A DNA stretch of 64,000 nucleotides, taken from contig JBOFEZ010000081.1 in assembly GCA_051648365.1 (NCBI GenBank), forward strand, positions 1 to 64,000, read 5' to 3'. The notes beneath the pieces are model-generated. The model was not told the DNA's origin, made no database searches, and was given only the letters and a program-made list of their open reading frames with translations. Origin of the DNA: JAGNZR01 sp051648365. GTDB lineage: Bacteria > Fusobacteriota > Fusobacteriia > Fusobacteriales > Fusobacteriaceae. Numbering within the stretch: position 1 is the first letter of the stretch; the number at the start of each line of letters is the position of its first letter. This document shows, piece after piece, positions 36,534 to 44,382 of this stretch. The position numbers and the translations under genes are program-made.

Positions 36534-36612
36534 ATCCCCTCCAAATTAACATCATCTTTAATACTTCATTCTACAATGAAATAATAAAAAAATAAAGTTT
36601 TTTTTCCCATAC

Positions 36613-36660
36613 AAAAAATATCCCCTCGAACTAGCTGTCGCCAATTTTAAGAGGGGATAT
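36613..36660 (-). terminator. Rho-independent terminator of the ompA-family gene
   Basis: A 10-bp stem ATATCCCCTC (36618-36627) with GAGGGGATAT (36651-36660) is followed on the minus strand by a T-run (36613-36618). The loop is unusually long at 23 bases. It begins 15 bases past the stop codon. Confidence 0.8.
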
Positions 36661-36674
36661 CATTACGTATATTT

Positions 36675-37316
36675 TTATTTTGAATTTGGCGGAAGTATTT
36701 TAATCTCAACTCTTCTATTTCTAGCTCTTCCATCAGCGGTACCATTAGAAGCGATTGGATGCTCTGGTCCGTAACCTCCAACAGCCATTCTTCTTGAATC
36801 TATTCTTTGACTGCCAAGATATTCAGCCACAGAAGACGCTCTCTTTCTAGAAAGATTTATATTATAATTATAATCTCCTGTATTGTCTGTAAATCCAGCT
36901 ATTTGAATTATACTTTCAGGATATTTAGAAAGAACATAAGCAATCTCATTTAGAGGTCCGTAAAAACCATTATTTATATTATATTTGTTAGTTGGAAACG
37001 TCACTCCACCTGGCAGATAAAGACTTAACGCATCTCCATCTCTAGATATTTGTATTCCAGAATTTGCAAGCCTTGTACGGAGCTCTTGTTCCTGTTTTTG
37101 TCTGTATGCTCCCCATCCTATTCCTGCTAAGGCTCCTATTCCAGCTCCAATTAAAGTTCCCTTTGTATCTTTTCCAATAGCCTGTCCAACTATTGCTCCC
37201 AAAGCTGCTCCCCCTAAACCTCCTCTTGTTGCAGTTGGTTTTTGCTGGTATGCAAAAATCGTCTGAGAAAATATAAGACCACTCAAAATTCCTGTTAAAA
37301 TTATTTTTTTATTCAT
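36675..37316 (-). CDS. OmpA-family outer-membrane protein with glycine zipper
   Basis: After a signal peptide (hydrophobic about 5-22, cleavage near FAYQQ) comes a glycine-zipper region (about 30-70; GGLGGAALGAIVGQAIG and GTLIGAGIGALAG). An OmpA-like peptidoglycan-binding domain follows (about 100-205) with IAGFTDNTGDYNYNINLSR and the ARNRRVEIKI end. The protein has 213 residues from ATG 37316, preceded by GAGG 8 bases away; an in-frame GTG at 37325 lies in that site's shadow. No lipobox cysteine is seen. It has its own promoter and terminator. Confidence 0.9.
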   Translation of the reverse strand: MNKKIILTGILSGLIFSQTIFAYQQKPTATRGGLGGAALGAIVGQAIGKDTKGTLIGAGIGALAGIGWGAYRQKQEQELRTRLANSGIQISRDGDALSLYLPGGVTFPTNKYNINNGFYGPLNEIAYVLSKYPESIIQIAGFTDNTGDYNYNINLSRKRASSVAEYLGSQRIDSRRMAVGGYGPEHPIASNGTADGRARNRRVEIKILPPNSK

Positions 37317-37346
37317 TTTGTTCACCTCATAAACTTATTTTGTATT

Positions 37347-37366
37347 TTTTGACTATTAAGTCAAAA
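37347..37366. promoter_or_regulatory. Inverted repeat over the ompA-family start site
   Basis: Perfect 8-bp arms TTTTGACT (37347-37354) and AGTCAAAA (37359-37366) are separated by ATTA. The repeat runs from the last base of the -10 box through the predicted transcription start of the minus-strand gene, where a repressor operator would fit. There is no T-run on the minus strand afterwards, so it is not a terminator for recQ. Confidence 0.45.
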
Positions 37367-37394
37367 TCTTACATCTTTTTTCATTTCTTGTCAA
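37366..37394 (-). promoter_or_regulatory. Promoter of the ompA-family gene
   Basis: The minus strand shows perfect -35 TTGACA (37389-37394), a 17-base spacer and -10 TAAGAT (37366-37371). The leader is about 43 bases and holds the inverted repeat described at 37347-37366. Confidence 0.58.
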
Positions 37395-37456
37395 TTGTTT
37401 TTTAAATTTTTAGTTTTTAATTATACATTCTTATCTTAAGTTTATAAGCAATACTA

Positions 37457-39331
37457 TTACAATATTCTTTTTAGAGCTCTGTCTATTTCGAGAATAGACC
37501 CTTCTATACTCAGTTCTCTTTTCAACTGCAGAAGTTTTTCTTTTTCATAAGTGTACCTTACAGGATTATTTCCATTTATAACTTCCATAACTCTTTCTCC
37601 ATAATTTTTAAATTTTTGATTTCCTATTCCGCGAATTTTCAGCATATCCCATCTAGTTTCTGGTTTTTGTTCAGCTAGTTCGATTAGAGTCAAATCAGAA
37701 AATATATTATACGGTGCCACTTTTTCTTCTCTGGCTATCTCTTTTCTCAAACTCAGAAGTTTCTGGAATATTTCGTTGTTATAATACTCGAAACTTATTT
37801 TTTCCGAATCTCTTCTCCGAACTCTTTTTTCATTTTTCAGAACTTCGTAAGCTTTCTTTTCTAGCAGAAGAATAGGAAAACTTCCTGCTGACTGAGTTAT
37901 ATATTTTTCAGATATTAGAAAGTTTATAAACTCCTCTAGCCATCCTCTATCAGAATCCTTCATAATTGCAAAAGTCGAAAGATTTCGGAATCCTTTTTTT
38001 TCAAGTTTAGTATCTATTCTTCCCATAAGAATGTTAACCAATGAGGATACCCCTATACTTTCTTTTGCTCTTCCTACACATGAAAAAACTTTTTGTGCCT
38101 CCAAAGTAAAATCTTCTATATCTTTTACAGTAGAGCAATTCTGACAGTTCCCACAGTAATTTTTTATTCTTCTCTCACCGAAGTATTTCAGAATATATTC
38201 TCTATAGCAGCTTTCTAGGTATGCATAATCTACCATTTTATCCAGTTTTTTCAATTTATGAGGCTTTAGTTTAAATGTGAAATCAGTATTATTCTCTATG
38301 AGATACTTCTGTACACCTTCATCCTCTTCATAAAAAAGAAGAACAGCTTCCCCAGGAGCTCCGTCTCTTCCCACTCTCCCGACTTCTTGATAGTAACTTT
38401 CGATATCCTTAGGAATATTTCTGTGAATTACAAATCTCACATTCGACTTATCTATCCCCATCCCGAAAGCATTAGTGGCTACAATTATTTTCAAATCATC
38501 TTTTACAAACTCTTCTTGAGTTCTACTTCTCTCTTCATCTGTCATTCCAGCATGATATTTCCCAACCGAAAAACCTTTTAGATTCAGATAGGCATAAAGA
38601 TTGTCCACTTCTTTCCGGGTAGATGCATATATTATCCCTGACATTTCTTTATGTGAATTAAGATATTTCACTATAAATCCCTCGGGATCTTTCCCCCTCT
38701 CTACACTGAAGTATATATTGGTTCTGTCAAAACCATCCACATGGATATCACATTCCTCCATAGAGAGTTTATCTATTATATCTTTTTTTACTTCTTGAGT
38801 GGCTGTAGCTGTAAGAGCCAATATCTGAACTTTTTTTTCTATTGCTTTTAAAAAATTAGGTATTTCTAGATAACTTTTTCTGAAGTCATGACCCCATTGT
38901 GATATACAATGAGCTTCATCCACTGCAAGAATTGAAATCTCAATTTTTTTCATAAGTTCTATAAAGTTCTGATTAGTCAACCTTTCTGGAGAAACATATA
39001 ATATCTTTATCTTTCCAGTTCTCAAATCTTTTATAACCTGAGAAAACTCCTCTCTATTCAGAGAAGAGTTTAGATATGCTGAGCCTATTCCAAGTATTTT
39101 CAGACTATCCACTTGATCTTTCATCAAGGAAATCAGAGGCGACACCACTAAGGTAACTCCTCTGAAAATAACAGCAGGTATCTGATAACAAACTGATTTC
39201 CCTCCACCTGTGGCGATTATACCCAAACAGTTTTTTCTTTCGAGGACAGACTGAATTATAGCAGTCTGTCCTCCTCTAAAATCATCATAACCATATATAT
39301 CTTTTAAAACTTTTCTTGCTTCCCTTATCAT
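37457..39331 (-). CDS. recQ: ATP-dependent DNA helicase RecQ
   Basis: RecQ is a 3'-to-5' helicase for recombination and fork repair. Motifs include GGGKSVCYQIP, DEAHCISQWGHDFR, the RecQ-Ct zinc site (YREYILKYFGE then CGNCQNC), a winged-helix domain and a C-terminal HRDC-like region (about 535-580, with MLKIRGIGNQKFKNYGE). The chain is 624 residues. The gene begins 14 bases after nrdJ in the same direction and is probably transcribed with it. This links dNTP supply and fork repair under one NrdR-controlled promoter. Confidence 0.94.
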   Translation of the reverse strand: MIREARKVLKDIYGYDDFRGGQTAIIQSVLERKNCLGIIATGGGKSVCYQIPAVIFRGVTLVVSPLISLMKDQVDSLKILGIGSAYLNSSLNREEFSQVIKDLRTGKIKILYVSPERLTNQNFIELMKKIEISILAVDEAHCISQWGHDFRKSYLEIPNFLKAIEKKVQILALTATATQEVKKDIIDKLSMEECDIHVDGFDRTNIYFSVERGKDPEGFIVKYLNSHKEMSGIIYASTRKEVDNLYAYLNLKGFSVGKYHAGMTDEERSRTQEEFVKDDLKIIVATNAFGMGIDKSNVRFVIHRNIPKDIESYYQEVGRVGRDGAPGEAVLLFYEEDEGVQKYLIENNTDFTFKLKPHKLKKLDKMVDYAYLESCYREYILKYFGERRIKNYCGNCQNCSTVKDIEDFTLEAQKVFSCVGRAKESIGVSSLVNILMGRIDTKLEKKGFRNLSTFAIMKDSDRGWLEEFINFLISEKYITQSAGSFPILLLEKKAYEVLKNEKRVRRRDSEKISFEYYNNEIFQKLLSLRKEIAREEKVAPYNIFSDLTLIELAEQKPETRWDMLKIRGIGNQKFKNYGERVMEVINGNNPVRYTYEKEKLLQLKRELSIEGSILEIDRALKRIL

Positions 39332-39345
39332 AAAACTCCTATGTT

Positions 39346-41607
39346 CTACTCACACTTAGAGTAACCACAGCTTCTACAAGAGTAGCATCCTCCTGAAATA
39401 TCAATGGCTTCTCCACACTCAGGGCAGTGTGCCACTTCTAGTGGACTCTCCTTTTTTTCCTGAGCTTCTAATTTTTCCTTAGCAATCTCTTCACGTTTTT
39501 TTATCACAGCTTTTTCAACATCATGAAGCCCCATCTCTTTCTCAAACTTTTTAAGAATATTCATAATAGCTGAAGGACATGTGCTTCCTTTACTTACTTC
39601 TGCTCCTCTTGTTCTGGCTACTGCAAAAGATGTACAACCACTGACTCCTTCTATTGCATTTTCAAGCATAAATAGATTGCCTCCCAGTCTCAATATTCCC
39701 GACATGTATATGGCTACTGCTTGGATATTTTTTTCACATCCTCCCTCTCCACTTCTTATTACATAAAGGTCCTGAATAGCTCTCTCAGTAGGAGAATATC
39801 CTATCATCACATTAATTTTCCCACAACCTATTCTCAGCATATTTGGATAATAAATTGTATCTGGGGCTATGGGTTTCATCTCTCCTCTTGGTAGCTCTAG
39901 CGATTTTTCTTTCTTTTCCTCTTTCCTATCAATAGTGAGTATTCCCTCTCTTCTGCATCCGCTACGGTATATTGTAGCACCTTTTAGTCCATGCTTCCAT
40001 GCCTCAATATAGATATTTTCTACCTCTTCCACAGTGGTTTTATTTATAAGATTTATTGTAGAGGATATACTTGCGTCTATTCTATTTTGCCATACTCCCT
40101 GCATCTTTATTCTATCTATCGGATTCAGATTTTGTGCCGTTACAAAATAATCTGGCAATTCATCTTCACCTTTCAGACTATTTTTTTCTATATATTCCTT
40201 AGCAATCGGTATAAATACCTTATAAAATTTATCCTCTCCATGAAGGCTTTCTGTTTTTCTTGTATAACTAAATGCAAAATTCGGTTCTATCCCTGTACTC
40301 AGTTGTAGCATCGTCCCAATGGAACCTGTAGGAGCTATGGTCAGAAGCTGGGAATTTCTAAGTCCATAAATTTTTATCAATTCAATAGTTTCCTGACTAG
40401 CATTAGCTTTTAAAAATTGTGATTCTAAAACTTTATCCAATTTAAATTTAGGATATGCTCCTTCATCTTTCGCCAGAAGTGCACTTGTTCGCAGAGCCGA
40501 ATCCACCATTATTGAAGCTATTTTGTCACAAAAATCTAGCGATTCCTGTGATCCGTATTTCAATCCAAGTTTTATAAGCAGGTCTCCAACTCCTAAAATC
40601 CCAAGCCCAATCTGTCTCCAATCTCTTACCGATTCTCTCTGTTCTTGGAGAGGGTGTAGAGGAAGTCCTTCATCCAATACATCATTTAAGGCTCTTACAG
40701 ACTTTTCTACACACTGTCTGAATTTTTCAAAATTAAATTCTCCATCTTTTTCAAAAGTGGGAAGTATTATAGAGCCCAAAAGACATGATCCGCCTGCTGG
40801 AAGTGGTTCTTCTGCACAGGGATTTGTTCCTGCAAATTCAAATTCATCATCTTCACTAAGAAGATTCCAATTAGAAATTCTATCCCAAAAAAGCACTCCA
40901 GGTTCTGCAAAATCCCAATTTTGTCTTGCGAACTCTCTGAAAAGAGCTCTAGCATCTATCTCTTTCTGGATAACTTCCTCTGTATCTATTACAGTAAATG
41001 TTGTTGTATATTTTCTTTTGGCAATAACCGCCTCCATAAATTTCTCATCTATTCTAACTGATATGTTGGCTTTTTTTATTTTTTCAAGATCTGATTTTAC
41101 CTTTATAAAATCTTCTACATCTGGATGATTAACATCTATTGAAAGCATTAAGGCTCCTCTTCTCCCCTTCTGTCCAATAACATCTGTAGTCATATTATAA
41201 AGTTCCATAAAAGATACAGCTCCCGTCGTATTTTTCGCTGCATTGTTTACCTCACTTCCCTTGGGTCTTAGTTTCGAAATATCTACTCCACAACCTCCAC
41301 CGTAAGAATAAGTTCTTGCTAGCTTTTTTGCTGTTTCAAATATGGATTCTATATTATCCTCTGGGGGAGCTATCACATAACAATTGGAATAAGTTATTTT
41401 TTTTCCCAACTTATGAAGTCCTCTATTTGAAAGTATTCTTCCTGCAAAAATAAATTCTTTATTCCGAATCATATCTGAAAGATCTTGAGAACCTCCTGAA
41501 ACCCTTCTTAGCCATTCAAGGAAGCTTTCTCCATCGTATTTATATTTTTTGTTCCATATATCCTGTCCTAAACTATTTTCTTTTCCTAACCATTGTTCAA
41601 CTGTCAT
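39346..41607 (-). CDS. nrdJ: Adenosylcobalamin-dependent ribonucleotide reductase (class II)
   Basis: NrdJ reduces ribonucleotides to deoxyribonucleotides using an adenosylcobalamin radical, so this cell needs B12, which the cob genes nearby help make. The 753 residues contain the catalytic barrel with NPCAEEPLP and SCLLGSI, TAPTGSIGTM-like residues (IAPTGSIGTMLQ), and Cys-rich CPECGEAIDISGGC plus SCRSCGYSKCE at the C-terminus as a zinc ribbon. The ATG at 41607 is followed by recQ. The leader carries two NrdR boxes. Confidence 0.95.
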   Translation of the reverse strand: MTVEQWLGKENSLGQDIWNKKYKYDGESFLEWLRRVSGGSQDLSDMIRNKEFIFAGRILSNRGLHKLGKKITYSNCYVIAPPEDNIESIFETAKKLARTYSYGGGCGVDISKLRPKGSEVNNAAKNTTGAVSFMELYNMTTDVIGQKGRRGALMLSIDVNHPDVEDFIKVKSDLEKIKKANISVRIDEKFMEAVIAKRKYTTTFTVIDTEEVIQKEIDARALFREFARQNWDFAEPGVLFWDRISNWNLLSEDDEFEFAGTNPCAEEPLPAGGSCLLGSIILPTFEKDGEFNFEKFRQCVEKSVRALNDVLDEGLPLHPLQEQRESVRDWRQIGLGILGVGDLLIKLGLKYGSQESLDFCDKIASIMVDSALRTSALLAKDEGAYPKFKLDKVLESQFLKANASQETIELIKIYGLRNSQLLTIAPTGSIGTMLQLSTGIEPNFAFSYTRKTESLHGEDKFYKVFIPIAKEYIEKNSLKGEDELPDYFVTAQNLNPIDRIKMQGVWQNRIDASISSTINLINKTTVEEVENIYIEAWKHGLKGATIYRSGCRREGILTIDRKEEKKEKSLELPRGEMKPIAPDTIYYPNMLRIGCGKINVMIGYSPTERAIQDLYVIRSGEGGCEKNIQAVAIYMSGILRLGGNLFMLENAIEGVSGCTSFAVARTRGAEVSKGSTCPSAIMNILKKFEKEMGLHDVEKAVIKKREEIAKEKLEAQEKKESPLEVAHCPECGEAIDISGGCYSCRSCGYSKCE

Positions 41608-41654
41608 TCTATCCCTCCGTTAAAAAAATTAATTTTATTTTTTATCACTCAGAT

Positions 41655-41683
41655 AGAATACACCAGTCGCTAGCCTTTGTCAA
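41655..41683 (-). promoter_or_regulatory. Promoter of nrdJ-recQ
   Basis: The minus strand has perfect -35 TTGACA (41678-41683), a 17-base spacer and -10 TATTCT (41655-41660). The leader is about 40 bases. The -35 overlaps the edge of the proximal NrdR box. Confidence 0.75.
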
Positions 41684-41728
41684 CTAAATATAGTGTTGTA
41701 CAACTTTCGTTCACACTATATATTGTTT
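41681..41728. promoter_or_regulatory. Pair of NrdR boxes upstream of nrdJ
   Basis: Two 16-bp sites match the NrdR palindrome ACACWATATATWGTGT. The distal site, ACACTATATATTGTTT (41713-41728), agrees at 15 of 16 positions; the proximal one, CAACTAAATATAGTGT (41681-41696), at 13 of 16. Their start-to-start distance is 32 bp, close to three helical turns, the spacing typical of NrdR operators. The proximal box overlaps the -35 of the nrdJ promoter, so repression is expected when dATP is high. nrdR itself is not in the window. Confidence 0.82.
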
Positions 41729-41807
41729 GAATGTTGCTGTTTTATTTTTTCCATTCATACTATTTTATTTATCTTATATTTTTATATTTCTTTTTTCTAA
41801 ATTTTCA

Positions 41808-42449
41808 CTATTGATTTTTATTTTCCAACCTTGGAACATCCACTGTAATAACAGCCCCTGAATCTCTACCTATATATTGAGATACACCTTTCACAAGATA
41901 AGGAAAAACAACTCTCATATCTGAAAGTGAATTGTTATTTATGGCAATAATTTCCCAGAGTGCAACATTTTTAGAATCTCGAGCTTTAATAATCAGATAT
42001 TTTTTATAATACTCGCTCAACTCTACTACATCTGCAAAGAAAACATCATCTCCTATAAATCCGTTATAATAAGCTCCATGTCCTCCCCATCTTCCATATC
42101 CGTAACCCAGACCAATTCCCATTCTTACAGGCCTTGTTCTAATCCTCTCCCGAACAAAAGGCCCTTCAACTCCATAATCAAAATTTATTATATATTCCGC
42201 CAATTTTTTATCAAAAACTTTTTTGTATCCTCTATCATAAAGCATTAAGTCTATCTCTAGAGCATAGTTTTTCCGAGCCAATTCTCCGCCTACTACATCA
42301 TTATAGACCTGCTCCAGATAATATATCTTGTCCCCATTTGGCTGGGATCCAGCATAAGAATCTATCTGAACTTTCACAGGAGAAGGAATAGAAGTACAAC
42401 CCATAAAAAAACTTCCCACAACAAAAAATATTATTTTTTTCATATTCAT
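41808..42449 (-). CDS. Putative lipoprotein of unknown function
   Basis: I do not recognise a specific family in this 213-residue protein. A lipobox, FFMGC with Cys18, follows a short hydrophobic signal. The mature part has a Gly/Tyr-rich stretch (about 112-131, GIGLGYGYGRWGGHGAY) in the middle and a mixed alpha/beta rest; the general look is that of DUF4136-type lipoproteins, which I cannot confirm. The ATG at 42449 has GAGGAGG well placed. It follows cbiK by 17 bases and may be co-transcribed; any link to cobalt or B12 is unproven. Confidence 0.72.
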   Translation of the reverse strand: MNMKKIIFFVVGSFFMGCTSIPSPVKVQIDSYAGSQPNGDKIYYLEQVYNDVVGGELARKNYALEIDLMLYDRGYKKVFDKKLAEYIINFDYGVEGPFVRERIRTRPVRMGIGLGYGYGRWGGHGAYYNGFIGDDVFFADVVELSEYYKKYLIIKARDSKNVALWEIIAINNNSLSDMRVVFPYLVKGVSQYIGRDSGAVITVDVPRLENKNQ

Positions 42450-42466
42450 AAAAACACCTCCTCAAT

Positions 42467-43234
42467 CTAAATTAATCCCATTTCTTTTTTCAATCTTTTC
42501 TGTAAAATCTCTAAAATTTCATTATATTGAAACAAGGTTTTTTCTATTATCTCTGTTCTTATTCCTCTCTTTTCTATTTCCAATGATATTTTTTTTATAT
42601 CTTCATTAAAATGTATTCCCGCTTGAGCAAGGAGAGGAATAATTACTATTTTAGAGTAGGCTCTTTTCTCCAGCAACTTCATAAGACTGTTCAATTTTAT
42701 GCCTTCCTCCAATGTTCCTACAAAAAAATTATCCCTCTGGAGAGAAAGAATATATCCTATCATGCCTAAAGCACAATTTCCAATATCTTTTCCTCCATGC
42801 CCTACAAAAAGATACCCCTCACTCTCGCTTCCAAATTTTTCAAGCAATATTTCAGCAAATTCTTTTACATGGGACATCTCTCCTAATATAGGTAAAAGAT
42901 TTTTTATCTCTTTAAAATTTTTACTATATTCCATATTTCTTTTTTCTCTTTCTCTTAATATTTTTCCTTGAAGAAGATACATAGGCTGGAGATAAATTTC
43001 TTCATAGCCCTGTAGGTGCAATTCTTCTAAAATTTCATCTATGGAGTTTATTTTCTGTCCTCCCTCTTCTCTCAATTTTTTTATTACAAAATCTGAATCA
43101 ATCGCTGTTACAACTTTAATATTTGGAAATTTTTCAGAAAAATATTTTTCCACTTCATCGTAAATTTTTTGAGATTTTTCTTTTTCTCTTGTTCCGTGAT
43201 AACTTAAAATTATAGATTTTTTCATTTTTTCCAC
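42467..43234 (-). CDS. cbiK: Sirohydrochlorin cobaltochelatase CbiK
   Basis: CbiK inserts Co2+ into sirohydrochlorin at the start of the anaerobic B12 pathway. The 255 residues have the class II chelatase fold, with an N-terminal metal-binding His in SYHGTR and a second in VGHGGKD (about 144-150). The C-terminal AQAGIHFNEDIKK stretch is typical. The start is GTG 43234 or ATG 43225; neither has a strong ribosome-binding site, and the shorter form loses three residues. It is divergent from a tetR-family gene. The same fold could act as a nickel or iron chelatase, but context favours cobalt or the siroheme branch. Confidence 0.9.
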   Translation of the reverse strand: MEKMKKSIILSYHGTREKEKSQKIYDEVEKYFSEKFPNIKVVTAIDSDFVIKKLREEGGQKINSIDEILEELHLQGYEEIYLQPMYLLQGKILREREKRNMEYSKNFKEIKNLLPILGEMSHVKEFAEILLEKFGSESEGYLFVGHGGKDIGNCALGMIGYILSLQRDNFFVGTLEEGIKLNSLMKLLEKRAYSKIVIIPLLAQAGIHFNEDIKKISLEIEKRGIRTEIIEKTLFQYNEILEILQKRLKKEMGLI

Positions 43235-43257
43235 ATACCCCTTTATTTTTATACTGA

Positions 43258-43287
43258 ATTGTAATATAATAGATAGCTATATGTCAA
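43258..43287 (-). promoter_or_regulatory. Promoter of cbiK
   Basis: The minus strand has perfect -35 TTGACA (43282-43287), an 18-base spacer and -10 TACAAT (43258-43263). The leader is short. The promoter occupies the same stretch as an imperfect inverted repeat (43258-43288) beside the divergent tetR-family gene. Confidence 0.6.
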
Positions 43288-43288
43288 T
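43258..43288. promoter_or_regulatory. Candidate operator between tetR-family gene and cbiK
   Basis: Arms ATTGTAATATA (43258-43268) and TATATGTCAAT (43278-43288) form an inverted repeat, 9 of 11 pairs matching, around a 9-base centre. A perfect small palindrome, ATAGCTAT, lies at 43273-43280. It covers the cbiK promoter and is 17 bases before the TetR start codon, where autoregulation would act. The A/T-rich composition means part of the match may be chance. Confidence 0.38.
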
Positions 43289-43304
43289 AATTAGGAGGTA
43301 TTTT

Positions 43305-43922
43305 ATGGATTCGAAAAAAGAAAGAATAAAAACCATAGCAACTATTATGTTTGCTTCAAAAGGTATTAGAAATACAACTATCAGGGACATTGCTTCATCA
43401 CTCAATATTGCATTAGGTGGTATTTATTATTACTATAAAAGCAAAGAGCATCTTCTTCAAGAAATTATGGAAGATTCAGTATATAATAGACAAGTTTTTT
43501 TGGAAAATATTGAAAATCTTGATATCAATTTCCAAGATAAATTAAAACTTATGCTGGAACGTAGGCTTAATTTAAAAAAAGAAAGATATCATCTCTTTCT
43601 TTTTGCCAAAATATTTGAAAACGGAGAAGCTTATATGACTTTTGATGAATATTTTAAAAGAGATCAGTTTTTCGAAAAAATACTTTCAGCTAATCTGGAT
43701 AAAATCTCTCCTCAGTATCATAATGATATTATAAAAATAGGTAGATTCCAAAGTACGGCTTTTACCAAATTGCTACTTATGCTTATAGAAGATACTGGAG
43801 TTCAAGTAACCGATGTGGAAAGCTATGAAAAAATGGTAGATGTTTTTAATCAAAATATAGATATAAAAAAAGAGGTTGACTTATTCTTTAACATCTCTTT
43901 CAAACCCCTCTTAAAAAATTAA
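43305..43922 (+). CDS. TetR-family transcriptional regulator
   Basis: This 205-residue repressor has an N-terminal helix-turn-helix (about 8-45; TTIRDIASSLNIALGGIYYYYKSKEHLL in the recognition region) and a variable ligand-binding C-terminal domain. It is one of only two plus-strand genes in the window and is divergent from cbiK, with the 70-base spacer holding a candidate operator. I chose ATG 43305 because AGGAGG lies 6 bases upstream; an in-frame start at 43281 would lie in the operator. Its ligand is unknown; a tetrapyrrole or cobalt signal is an inference from position. Confidence 0.9.
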   Translation: MDSKKERIKTIATIMFASKGIRNTTIRDIASSLNIALGGIYYYYKSKEHLLQEIMEDSVYNRQVFLENIENLDINFQDKLKLMLERRLNLKKERYHLFLFAKIFENGEAYMTFDEYFKRDQFFEKILSANLDKISPQYHNDIIKIGRFQSTAFTKLLLMLIEDTGVQVTDVESYEKMVDVFNQNIDIKKEVDLFFNISFKPLLKN

Positions 43923-43947
43923 AAGCCCTTTATTCAAGGGCTTTTTT
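43921..43947. terminator. Bidirectional terminator between tetR-family gene and sirC
   Basis: A perfect 10-bp stem AAAAGCCCTT (43921-43930) with AAGGGCTTTT (43936-43945) and a 5-base loop is followed by T-runs on both strands. It starts in the tetR stop codon and includes the last codons and stop of sirC, so it serves the two convergent genes. Confidence 0.88.
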
Positions 43948-44382
43948 TATTATCTCTTTTATCTTTAAAGCTCTTTTAGGATTTCCCTTGCCAGATATTC
44001 CTATCTTATATTCTGATCCTTCCAAAATGCTCATAAAACTGAGATTCATTTCACTTTTAGAAGTTATATTATTCACCAATATTCCCCTCTGACTACAGAT
44101 TTTTGCAATATCTGAATTGATATCTACTCTATCTGTTGCTGCTATCACAAGGAATTTACCTTCTAAATCTTTTTCTGAAAAACATTTTTTTATACAAGTT
44201 ACATTTTTCATATTTTCAATTTCTACTAAAATTTCAGGAGCTACCACAGTAACATAGGCCCCATACTCTTTTAAGGTTTCTATTTTTCTTCTAGCTATCT
44301 TCCCCGCTCCTACAACAAGGCAACTCTTACCCTCTATATCTACCATTACAGGAAAGAATTTTTTTTCTCTAGTTTTTTCCAT
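43930..44382 (-). CDS. sirC: Precorrin-2 dehydrogenase (SirC-type)
   Basis: SirC oxidises precorrin-2 to sirohydrochlorin with NAD+. The N-terminal Rossmann motif is VVGAGKIARRKIETL (after residue 20), with an ITSKSEMNLSFMS segment further on. The protein has 150 residues from ATG 44382, shorter than the roughly 200 of Bacillus SirC, and has no chelatase domain as in CysG or Met8. Metal insertion must come from another protein, and CbiK is the nearest candidate. It overlaps the hemL 3' end by 14 bases. A start at 44403 would add seven residues. Confidence 0.88.
   Translation of the reverse strand: MEKTREKKFFPVMVDIEGKSCLVVGAGKIARRKIETLKEYGAYVTVVAPEILVEIENMKNVTCIKKCFSEKDLEGKFLVIAATDRVDINSDIAKICSQRGILVNNITSKSEMNLSFMSILEGSEYKIGISGKGNPKRALKIKEIIKKALE

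Noticed and set aside
37347..37366. recQ terminator
   Set aside because: The palindrome is not followed by a T-run on the minus strand; the following bases are mostly A.
40523..41128. A 201-residue open frame on the plus strand opposite nrdJ
   Set aside because: It is antisense to conserved nrdJ, Ser/Pro-rich by complement, with no start signal.
41608..41807. Cobalamin riboswitch upstream of nrdJ
   Set aside because: The leader is about 40 bases. The spacer is explained by two NrdR boxes and the promoter.
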